From Rubrobacteraceae bacterium (GTDB lineage: Bacteria; Actinomycetota; Rubrobacteria; Rubrobacterales; Rubrobacteraceae), in contig JAUJMB010000065.1 of assembly GCA_030447045.1 (NCBI GenBank), forward strand, positions 1-6,134: a stretch of DNA of 6,134 nt, in the 5' to 3' direction. The position numbers were made by a program, and so were the translations under genes. The notes beneath the pieces were generated by a model. It ran no database searches. It worked only from the letters and a program-made list of their open reading frames with translations, and was not told where the DNA came from. Of this stretch, positions 1-6,134 are shown in pieces (positions within the stretch are counted from its first letter, which is position 1; the number at the start of each line of letters is the position of its first letter).

Positions 1-117
1 GCGCCGGCGGGTCGCCTCCGGCACCGAGATGGCGGCCTTGCCGTTCAACACGTAGGAGACCGTCGCCTGGGAGACGCTCGCGAGCCTCGCCACGTCAGCC
101 TGCGTGGGCCTCCTCAC
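1..117 (-). CDS. LacI-family transcriptional regulator, N-terminal DNA-binding fragment (cut by window edge)
   Basis: Only the first 39 codons lie in the window; the rest of the gene runs off the left edge. The visible residues form a typical LacI-family helix-turn-helix: PTQADVARLASVSQATVSYV (residues 4-23), followed by LNGKAAISVPEATRRR. LacI-family proteins are usually about 330-350 residues, with this head followed by a periplasmic-binding-protein-like ligand domain; the ligand here cannot be judged. The GTG start at 117 gives the short leader before the helix-turn-helix usual in the family. An in-frame TTG at 150 would add 11 residues; neither start has a good ribosome binding site. The gene is divergent from the VOC dioxygenase at 486, and a palindrome of LacI-operator type lies between them. 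It may therefore control itself and that dioxygenase. The family call is sure; the target and effector are inferred or unknown. Confidence 0.9.
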   Translation of the reverse strand, partial: MRRPTQADVARLASVSQATVSYVLNGKAAISVPEATRRR

Positions 118-213
118 CCCCGAAGGCCGCCCACCGTCCGCCTCCCTCAACGACCCACCGCCACCCGGACGCGGAGGGGCAACCGCCGGTGGGAGGGAAC
201 CACAGGACCGTAG

Positions 214-225
214 TGATACGTATCA
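214..225. promoter_or_regulatory. Putative LacI-family operator, perfect palindrome TGATACGTATCA
   Basis: The 12 bases TGATACGTATCA are a perfect inverted repeat with a central CG, the usual layout of LacI-family operators. The site lies about 97 bp upstream of the regulator's GTG start, in the AT-richest part of an otherwise GC-rich spacer, between two divergent genes. Its assignment to the neighbouring LacI-type regulator rests on position and symmetry only. Confidence 0.6.
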
Positions 226-226
226 G

Positions 227-238
227 TAATGCGTATCA
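227..238. promoter_or_regulatory. Second, imperfect operator-like copy TAATGCGTATCA
   Basis: This matches the perfect palindrome at 214-225 in 10 of 12 positions and is offset from it by 13 bp in the same orientation. The right half GCGTATCA is nearly intact while the left half is degenerate, as in a weaker secondary operator half. The two sites would be little more than one helical turn apart, on nearly the same face of the DNA. A TTGATA that could act as a -35 box on the minus strand overlaps it. Confidence 0.45.
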
Positions 239-259
239 ATGTGCCGGATCTCCCAGGTC

Positions 260-288
260 CTGTCAAGCCGAAATGCGGACGGTGACAG
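260..288. repeat. Imperfect inverted repeat in the dioxygenase leader
   Basis: CTGTCA (260-265) pairs with TGACAG (283-288), and after a two-base bulge CCG (268-270) pairs with CGG (280-282), leaving the nine-base loop AAATGCGGA. It lies downstream of the operator-like sites, inside the likely leader of the dioxygenase. It could be a second protein-binding site or an RNA hairpin; with one copy, function cannot be told. Confidence 0.3.
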
Positions 289-473
289 AAGCGGCAGCGA
301 CCTTCCCATCCAAGAGACCACGCCGCCACCGAAGCCGGGATCCGCGCGTCAACCCTCCGCCGGCCCGCCGTTGGCGACGCCGCGCTCCAAACCGAAGAGA
401 GACACGGCGGTGGGCGCTTCGGCGGTCGCCGGCATTAAACTTACGGGGCGCCAACGCCCAACGTGAAGCGTAC

Positions 474-479
474 AGGAGG
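474..479 (+). promoter_or_regulatory. Ribosome binding site of the VOC dioxygenase
   Basis: AGGAGG sits six bases before the ATG at 486. This decides the start: the same frame is open much further upstream, to 189, but those upstream residues have no ribosome binding site and look unlike any protein family. Confidence 0.85.
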
Positions 480-485
480 ATCTGC

Positions 486-1388
486 ATGGCCAGGCAAGAG
501 GAATCGCTCCGCAGTCCCACCCATTCGCCGTCGAGGCTGCCCGATACGCTCCGCCTGGGTGCCGTACACCTGACGGTCACGGACCTCGACCGCTCGGTCG
601 GCTTCTACGAGAACAGCATCGGGCTGCGGTTGCACCGTCGGGAGGAGGGGGTCGCGGCGATGGGTGTGGGCGGCGAGGACCTGCTCGTGCTGTACGAGGA
701 GCCCGGGGCGCAGCGCGCGGGCCGCCACGCGGGCCTCTACCACTACGCGCTGCTGTTCCCCTCCCGCGAGGAGCTGGCGCGTGCGGCGGTGCGGCTCTCG
801 GCCACGAAAACCCCGGTCCAGGGCGCCTCGGACCACGGCACGCACGAGGCGATCTACCTTCCCGACCCCGACGGTAATGGCATCGAGCTGGCCGCCGACC
901 GTCCGCGCGGGCAATGGCCCAGGCCGCTGGACTACGCCGGCGGCCCCCATCCGCTGGACACGGAGGATCTGCTGGCGACGGTGGAAGGAGAGGAAGCGAG
1001 GGGCGGGATCGGCCCTGGACTCGTGGTCGGCCACGTGCACCTGCACGTCGGGGACCTGCAGCGCGGCCTCGCCTTCTACCGCGACACTCTGGGCTTCGAG
1101 CTGATGACGTTCATGCCGGGCGCCGCCGCGTTCGTGTCGGCCGGCGGCTACCATCACCATCTGGGCTTCAACGTCTGGCGCGGGGAGGGCGTGCCGCCCG
1201 TGCCCGAGGGCAGGGTTGGCCTGCGCCACTGGACGGTGGTGCTCCAAAGGCCCGAGGACGTCGCCGCGGTCGGCGGGCGGGTCGGGGCGGCGGGCGTCGC
1301 GGCCGAGGAGCGCGAGGGCGGCCTCCTCGTGCGGGACCCGTGGGGGATCGCGGTTCTCTTCGTTACCCCGGAGGTACCTGGGGCGTGA
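486..1388 (+). CDS. Two-domain VOC (glyoxalase/extradiol) dioxygenase, CatE-type catechol 2,3-dioxygenase family
   Basis: A 300-residue protein with two repeated vicinal-oxygen-chelate domains, about residues 22-140 and 179-296. Each begins with the same pattern (GAVHLTVTDLDRSVGFY at 25-41; GHVHLHVGDLQRGLAFY at 182-198). The N-terminal domain keeps a full iron-type 2-His-1-Glu set: H28, H86 (GLYHYALL) and E134 (DPDGNGIEL). In the C-terminal domain H185 and H248 remain, but the Glu position is L291 (DPWGIAVLF). The order and spacing resemble CatE of Bacillus, which cleaves catechol next to a hydroxyl group. The substrate is not proven; catechol or a substituted catechol is likely, given the 4-hydroxybenzoate hydroxylase gene next door. 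The gene is divergent from a LacI-type regulator with an operator-like palindrome between them, so induction by an aromatic compound or sugar-like ligand is plausible. Other VOC activities, such as ring-cleavage of other diols, cannot be excluded. Confidence 0.85.
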   Translation: MARQEESLRSPTHSPSRLPDTLRLGAVHLTVTDLDRSVGFYENSIGLRLHRREEGVAAMGVGGEDLLVLYEEPGAQRAGRHAGLYHYALLFPSREELARAAVRLSATKTPVQGASDHGTHEAIYLPDPDGNGIELAADRPRGQWPRPLDYAGGPHPLDTEDLLATVEGEEARGGIGPGLVVGHVHLHVGDLQRGLAFYRDTLGFELMTFMPGAAAFVSAGGYHHHLGFNVWRGEGVPPVPEGRVGLRHWTVVLQRPEDVAAVGGRVGAAGVAAEEREGGLLVRDPWGIAVLFVTPEVPGA

Positions 1389-1403
1389 GGCGATGGGTCT
1401 GAA

Positions 1404-1420
1404 CCCGCGACACTCGCGGG
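1404..1420. terminator. Hairpin between convergent genes (first of two)
   Basis: CCCGCGA and TCGCGGG form a perfect 7-bp stem around the loop CAC, 15 bp after the dioxygenase stop codon. No run of T follows on either strand, so it is not a classical intrinsic terminator. In a GC-rich actinobacterium, hairpins without a U-tract at gene ends can act as terminators, and its position favours that. Confidence 0.4.
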
Positions 1421-1451
1421 CGGCGGGCCGGGAGTAGCCAGGCCAACGAGG

Positions 1452-1471
1452 ACCGGGGTCCGCGCCCCGGT
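1452..1471. terminator. Hairpin between convergent genes (second of two)
   Basis: ACCGGGG and CCCCGGT form a perfect 7-bp stem around the loop TCCGCG. It lies 17 bp past the pobA stop codon in the direction of pobA transcription. In the plus direction a short GGGCAAAAC follows, with no T-run. It probably ends or protects the pobA message and may act in both directions. Confidence 0.4.
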
Positions 1472-1488
1472 GGGCAAAACGTTCCCTG

Positions 1489-3223
<1,735 letters not shown>

Positions 3224-3239
3224 CCGTCGGTCGCGGGCA

Positions 3240-3638
3240 TCAGCCGAGGGCGGCGACGCCGGCCTCAGCCACCTCTTCGTCCTCGTCCACCGTGCCCCCG
3301 CTCACCCCGATTGCGCCGATTACCTCGCCGTCGCGCATCAGGGGGATGCCGCCGGCGAAGATGACGATCCGGCCCCCGTTCGTGGTGTTGATGCCGAAGA
3401 GGGGCTGGCCCGGCTGGGCCATCTCGCCGATCTTCCGCGTGGTCAGCCCCCTCCCGGCCGACGTGAAGGCCTTGTCTATGGCGATGTCGGTGCTCGCAAC
3501 CCAGGCCCCGTCCATCCGGTGGAAGGCCACCAGGTTCCTCCCGGCGTCCATCACGGCTATGTTCATCGGCTGGCCCATCTGTTGGGCCTTCTGCCCCGCG
3601 GCAGAGAGGATCCTCTGTGCCTCTTCTAGCGTGATCAC
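3240..3638 (-). CDS. GlcG/HbpS-family protein (heme-binding-like domain)
   Basis: A 132-residue single-domain protein that matches the GlcG/HbpS family along its whole length. Typical blocks are NIAVMDAGRNLVAFHRMDGA (26-45), the helix with DIAIDKAFTS (51-60), and GGRIVIFAGGIPLM (88-101) followed by GEVIGAIGVSGGTVDEDEEV (104-123). HbpS of Streptomyces is a secreted heme-binding sensor partner, and GlcG is encoded with glycolate oxidase genes; many members sit in catabolic clusters without a known role. No signal peptide is visible, so this one is likely cytosolic. The start is GTG at 3638, with GGAGGG nine bases upstream. It is the first gene of the likely unit hbpS-like, membrane protein, pobA. 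A role as a heme or small-ligand binding accessory to aromatic oxidation is inferred only. Confidence 0.9.
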   Translation of the reverse strand: MITLEEAQRILSAAGQKAQQMGQPMNIAVMDAGRNLVAFHRMDGAWVASTDIAIDKAFTSAGRGLTTRKIGEMAQPGQPLFGINTTNGGRIVIFAGGIPLMRDGEVIGAIGVSGGTVDEDEEVAEAGVAALG

Positions 3639-3964
3639 CGCGTCTTTCCCTCCCCACGTACGGACACGTCGTCTACCACGATCCTTGAATTACACCGGAC
3701 CATCATAGCCCATCGCGCCGTTTACCCGCCTGCCCCGGCGAACAACGCCTACCCGCTCGGGTTTCGACGGACCAAAGCCAGCGGCCCGTCAGGAAGCGCT
3801 GAGCTAAAAGATACGGCGACCAGGGCGATCGATAGGAGAAACGAGGGTTCAGCCGAGAGCCGGTTTAGCATCCGCTCGGGTGCGCCTCCCTCAGGGGGAC
3901 CCCAAGCATCCGCTTCCACGGGCTACGGATCGTGGGTAGCATGCCGCCGATGGTATGGAGGAGG
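3639..3964. other. Intergenic region upstream of the GlcG/HbpS-like gene, no gene seen
   Basis: About 326 bases between the stop of the 464-residue membrane protein gene and the GlcG/HbpS-like start, both on the minus strand. Near the right gene start it holds a ribosome binding site (3653-3648) and CGTACG (3657-3662). On the minus strand TATGAT (3707-3702) could be a -10 box, giving a leader of about 55-60 nt, though no good -35 box stands before it. A 10-base direct repeat AGCATCCGCT occurs at 3867-3876 and 3905-3914. Open frames crossing the region are overhangs of shadow frames. No intrinsic terminator with a T-run and no tRNA-like fold was recognised. Confidence 0.5.
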
Positions 3965-5359
3965 CTATCCTGCCTGACGCCTGACCTGGCGGCGCTGTGC
4001 ACCCTCGGTCGCCGGGACATCTTCCGCGCTCTGGCTGCTCTGGGTGCTCTGCAGGTCCTCTTTGTATTTGTCGACCTGCTGCGTCAGGCGTCGGATGATC
4101 AGGTCCGGGGTCAGGCCGAAGATGGCCGCGACGATGAGGAGGCTGGGTCTCTCCTTGAATATGTCGGCGAGCGTCGACGCGCCGGAAGTTTCGTTCAACA
4201 GCTGGCTGTCGAGGATGGAGGTGACCAGCACGCCCCCGACGGCGGCCAGGCCCGAGAGCCAGGGGGTGTGTATCAGGCGCGCGGTGGAGAGGCCGAAGTC
4301 GTCTACCGCGGTGTTCGCGCTCCACTCGCCCTGCGCCCTGGCGAAGAGCCCGATAATCGCGCCCACGAGGAAGTAGGTGACCACCCAGACGATCATCCTG
4401 TTCGGGGTGTTCGCGAAGACGGCGAGCCCCAAGAGGGCGTACGCGGCGATCCCGAGCACCACCGAGGTCTCCGCCAGGCGGTTGCGGGCGTGGACGATGC
4501 CCTCCCAGACGTTGTCCCTGAAGTTGTTGATCTCGTACCTGACCTCGCTGAGTATGCCCAGGGCCTTGGCCCGGTCCTCCGCCGTCGCCCGCTCCTTCGG
4601 CACTCGGGAGCGTTCCTCGGGCTCCTCGATGTAGCTCAGGCAATTGTCTGTTCCGGAGTCGTCCAATACGTCAACCGCGCACCTCAGCCGCTTGAGCAGG
4701 GAGTCCCGGTTCTGCATGGTGGCGTTCGCGAGGCGTGACTCGTCGCGCATCGCGCCCGCGAGCGCCTCTGTGTGGGGCTCGACCTTGATCAGGGCCTCCT
4801 CCGCGCGGTGAACGCGGTGCCAGAGCTCGATGTACCCGAGGCCCGTCGTCCACGGCGTACCCCGGCCCCTCAACCCTTCCTCTATTCTTTCGCACTGCTC
4901 CCGGGCGTAGGCGTGCGCGTTGAGCCGCACCTGGCGGCGCGCCGCTGGAACGCCGGTCTGGTTCTCTCGCCTCGGATCGAAGTGGTGGACCCGGTGCTGC
5001 AGCTGGCTGAGCCTCTCGCGCAGCCCGTTGTAGTTGCGCCGGCTGGCGCTCGCGGCCGTGACGTAGCGTCGATAGAAGCGGGCACTCCACCGCCACACAA
5101 AGACCGCAAGCAAGACGCCCACGACAACCGCCAGGTCGCCGGAGAAATCCGCGTACTCTTGGGGAAAGACGTTCTCTAATACCAGCTGCAGCAGCACGGT
5201 CGAGGTGAGTGCCGTGAGGGGCAGGACGAACATCGTCGCCCTGCGCGCGGCGATGTTGACGTCGTCCGCGAGCGCCGCGGCGTCTTCGGGCACGCTGGTG
5301 GCCTGCGCCCCGGTGTTCCGGACGTCTTGGCCGTTGTGGCTGCGGAGTTGCCCGATCAT
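3965..5359 (-). CDS. Six-helix membrane protein with large central helical domain, function unknown
   Basis: A 464-residue protein that I do not recognise as a named family. Likely membrane segments are at about 43-61, 75-91, 298-316, 322-341, 367-384 and 406-422. A polar, largely helical region (about 92-297) separates the first two segments from the last four. It is rich in Arg and Glu, includes coiled-coil-like stretches (for example 110-125 and 183-225) and has three Cys (156, 230, 240). After the last helix comes TPDLIIRRLTQQVDKYKEDL (417-436) and then a Ser/Gln-rich polar tail. No enzymatic motif was seen. The ATG at 5359 follows GAGAGG by ten bases; an 8-bp hairpin (5378-5398) lies directly upstream of that site. 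It follows a two-helix membrane protein gene by 74 bp, on the same strand, so the two may act together in the membrane. Codon bias in this frame and the clean membrane pattern make the gene itself secure. Confidence 0.85.
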   Translation of the reverse strand: MIGQLRSHNGQDVRNTGAQATSVPEDAAALADDVNIAARRATMFVLPLTALTSTVLLQLVLENVFPQEYADFSGDLAVVVGVLLAVFVWRWSARFYRRYVTAASASRRNYNGLRERLSQLQHRVHHFDPRRENQTGVPAARRQVRLNAHAYAREQCERIEEGLRGRGTPWTTGLGYIELWHRVHRAEEALIKVEPHTEALAGAMRDESRLANATMQNRDSLLKRLRCAVDVLDDSGTDNCLSYIEEPEERSRVPKERATAEDRAKALGILSEVRYEINNFRDNVWEGIVHARNRLAETSVVLGIAAYALLGLAVFANTPNRMIVWVVTYFLVGAIIGLFARAQGEWSANTAVDDFGLSTARLIHTPWLSGLAAVGGVLVTSILDSQLLNETSGASTLADIFKERPSLLIVAAIFGLTPDLIIRRLTQQVDKYKEDLQSTQSSQSAEDVPATEGAQRRQVRRQAG

Positions 5360-5377
5360 AAGGTTACCGCCTCTCCC

Positions 5378-5398
5378 GGGCGTCCATATGGGACGCCC
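5378..5398. repeat. Perfect 8-bp hairpin abutting a ribosome binding site
   Basis: GGGCGTCC (5378-5385) and GGACGCCC (5391-5398) pair perfectly around ATATG. On the minus strand the hairpin ends one base before GGGAGAGG (5377-5370), the ribosome binding site of the 464-residue membrane protein. It could be a processing or attenuation element between two cotranscribed genes, a terminator lacking a U-tract, or an operator. Confidence 0.4.
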
Positions 5399-5433
5399 TG
5401 CTTATTGCGAGCGCGCCGACAAGCAACGCCCGC

Positions 5434-5931
5434 CTAGACGCCTACCCCCTCCCACTCCTGGCGGTCCCCCTGACCCGTGCGTCTCCGCACGCGGGGCTCG
5501 CGAGGCCCTCCGGCCTCGTCTTCCACCGGTTGCCTCTCCCCCCTCTGGCCTCCGTTCCTCCCGGCGTTCCGCTCGGCGCGGTCCCTATCGCGGTCTTCGC
5601 GCGTCCCGGCCGCCCTGCCGAAGCCCTCTTTCAGCTTGTCCTGCCCGTCGAGACCGGCCTTGATGCCGAAGTACGTACCCACCAGGGTGCCTATCACCGT
5701 GAAGGACGCGGCCATGGCCCCGAACACGGTCTCGGGGCTCCTATCCTCGATAAGGTAGATCGTCACCGAGTACATGATCGCGACCACCACGATGGCGGCG
5801 AGCACGAGGAAGAATCCCCACGGCGTGCCCCGTTGTGCCCCTTCCCCCGCGCCATGCTGCCCTCGCCCGTCGTCCACCGGAAGCTCCTCTCCGTCCGTCT
5901 GGCCGGGTCTATCTGCCCCTGGCCCTGGCAT
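5434..5931 (-). CDS. Two-helix membrane protein with charged disordered tail, function unknown
   Basis: A 165-residue protein if the ATG at 5931 is used. A polar Gly-rich N-terminus (1-36) is followed by two membrane segments, about 38-60 and 69-91, and then a conserved-looking TYFGIKAGLDGQDKLKEGFG stretch (86-105). The rest (106-165) is Arg/Asp/Glu-rich and probably disordered. I know similar two-helix proteins ending in a GTYFGxKAGL-type block only as hypotheticals. The ATG at 5931 has no ribosome binding site, and a stop codon lies a few codons upstream in frame. An in-frame GTG at 5877 follows AGAGGAG by six bases and would give 147 residues with both helices intact, so the true start may be there. 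It lies 74 bp upstream of the 464-residue membrane protein gene and 57 bp downstream of the partial gene at the window edge, all on one strand. A joint membrane complex is conceivable, not shown. Confidence 0.75.
   Translation of the reverse strand: MPGPGADRPGQTDGEELPVDDGRGQHGAGEGAQRGTPWGFFLVLAAIVVVAIMYSVTIYLIEDRSPETVFGAMAASFTVIGTLVGTYFGIKAGLDGQDKLKEGFGRAAGTREDRDRDRAERNAGRNGGQRGERQPVEDEAGGPREPRVRRRTGQGDRQEWEGVGV
5884..5890 (-). promoter_or_regulatory. Ribosome binding site favouring an internal GTG start at 5877
   Basis: On the minus strand AGAGGAG lies six bases before a GTG (5877-5875) that is in frame with the two-helix membrane protein. The ATG at 5931 has only CAACCGAAA before it. The site therefore argues for translation from the GTG, removing the first 18 residues. 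Confidence 0.5.
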
Positions 5932-5969
5932 TTTCGGTTGCTGCTAGGGCGCCCGGTCTTGCTCGCCCC

Positions 5970-5997
5970 GAACGTCACCTGCGGAACGTCATCTGCG
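5970..5997. repeat. Tandem 14-bp duplication across a stop codon
   Basis: GAACGTCACCTGCG (5970-5983) is followed at once by GAACGTCATCTGCG (5984-5997), differing in one base. The second copy contains the stop codon (5991-5989, minus strand) of the partial gene at the window edge. As the unit is not a multiple of three, gain or loss of a copy could alter the very end of that protein if it fell inside the frame. Confidence 0.7.
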
Positions 5998-6134
5998 GTC
6001 GTGGTGCTCCTCCACCCTGTCGTTGCGCGTATCCGGTTGCCTGCGGGGCTCCCTCGTCTTGTCCGCGTACCTGCGGATAAGCGCGAAGACCTCCTTGCCG
6101 AGTTCTTCGAAATCGGGACCCTCGTCCCCCTCGG
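5989..6134 (-). CDS. C-terminal end of an unknown protein (cut by window edge)
   Basis: A frame open from the right edge to a TGA at 5991-5989 gives 47 residues, beginning EGDEGPDFEELGKEVFALIR and ending in a hydrophilic VEEHHDRR. It contains one short amphipathic helix (about 8-23) and an Arg-rich tail, with no recognisable domain. It lies 57 bp upstream of the two-helix membrane protein gene on the same strand, so it is probably the preceding gene of one unit. That it is coding rests on the open frame, the natural residue composition and its position, so the call is moderate. Confidence 0.55.
   Translation of the reverse strand, partial: EGDEGPDFEELGKEVFALIRRYADKTREPRRQPDTRNDRVEEHHDRR

Larger units (their letters stand above)
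118..485. other. Divergent intergenic region between the LacI-type regulator and the VOC dioxygenase
   Basis: About 370 bases without a convincing gene. From left to right it holds the possible TTG start of the regulator (148-150), two operator-like repeats (214-225 and 227-238), an imperfect hairpin (260-288), a small hairpin (446-459, GGGCG/CGCCC around CCAA) and the ribosome binding site of the dioxygenase (474-479). Open frames cross the region on both strands, including one in frame with the dioxygenase, but none has a ribosome binding site and their products look like random high-GC translation. On the minus strand a TTGATA element overlaps the second repeat and could be a -35 box of the regulator promoter. 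No clear -35/-10 pair was found for the dioxygenase. If transcription of the dioxygenase starts near the operator, its leader would be about 240 nt. Confidence 0.6.

Noticed and set aside
239..466. 75-residue plus-strand frame in the intergenic region
   Set aside because: It has no ribosome binding site, is Pro/Arg/Ser-rich as expected of chance high-GC translation, and shows no family pattern.
189..485. In-frame upstream extension of the dioxygenase by 99 residues
   Set aside because: There is no ribosome binding site at 189, the residues match no family, and a strong AGGAGG sits before the ATG at 486.
441..1247. Long minus-strand frame opposite the dioxygenase
   Set aside because: It lies antisense to a clear VOC enzyme and its product has no recognisable motif; long antisense frames are common in high-GC DNA.
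3833..3862. GGTTCAGCC-like stretch that recalls a tRNA T-arm
   Set aside because: No matching acceptor, D or anticodon stems could be formed around it.
3867..3914. Direct repeat AGCATCCGCT, two copies 38 bp apart
   Set aside because: Only ten bases and two copies, with no third copy or regular spacing, so it is neither a CRISPR array nor a convincing iteron set.
3932..4738. 268-residue plus-strand frame opposite the six-helix membrane protein
   Set aside because: The minus-strand frame has clear membrane segments and a usable start; this product is a charged shadow without motifs.

Overview
The window is GC-rich, uses G/C-ending codons and purine-rich Shine-Dalgarno sequences, and encodes proteins full of Arg, Ala and Gly. 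This suggests a high-GC actinobacterium, possibly of the Rubrobacter type. That placement is an inference from composition and gene types, because there is no rRNA or other marker.

Left part (1-2757, and on to 3638): an aromatic-compound catabolism region. A LacI-family regulator enters from the left edge on the minus strand, with only its DNA-binding head present. It is divergent from a plus-strand two-domain vicinal-oxygen-chelate (VOC) dioxygenase of the CatE type (486-1388). The roughly 370-base space between them carries a perfect 12-bp palindrome with a central CG, followed 13 bp later by a near copy; this is a credible LacI-family operator. Convergent with the dioxygenase is a clear 4-hydroxybenzoate 3-monooxygenase gene (pobA, 1489-2757, minus strand). 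Upstream of pobA and on the same strand lie a four-helix small membrane protein with an SPW motif (2867-3223) and a GlcG/HbpS-family protein (3240-3638). The order hbpS-like, membrane protein, pobA could form one transcription unit. A plausible reading is that PobA turns 4-hydroxybenzoate into protocatechuate, while the VOC enzyme opens the ring of a catechol-type compound. No dedicated protocatechuate pathway genes are visible, so that link is inferred.

Middle (3639-3964): an intergenic stretch of about 326 bases with no convincing gene, holding at most the hbpS-like leader and promoter.

Right part (3965-6134): three minus-strand genes of unknown function. In transcription order they are the charged C-terminal tail of a protein cut by the window edge (5989-6134), a two-helix membrane protein with a long Arg-rich disordered tail (5434-5931), and a 464-residue membrane protein with two N-terminal helices, a large helical cytoplasmic-type domain and four C-terminal helices (3965-5359). 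This membrane-protein set is the least explained part of the window. No transposase, CRISPR array, tRNA or rRNA was seen.
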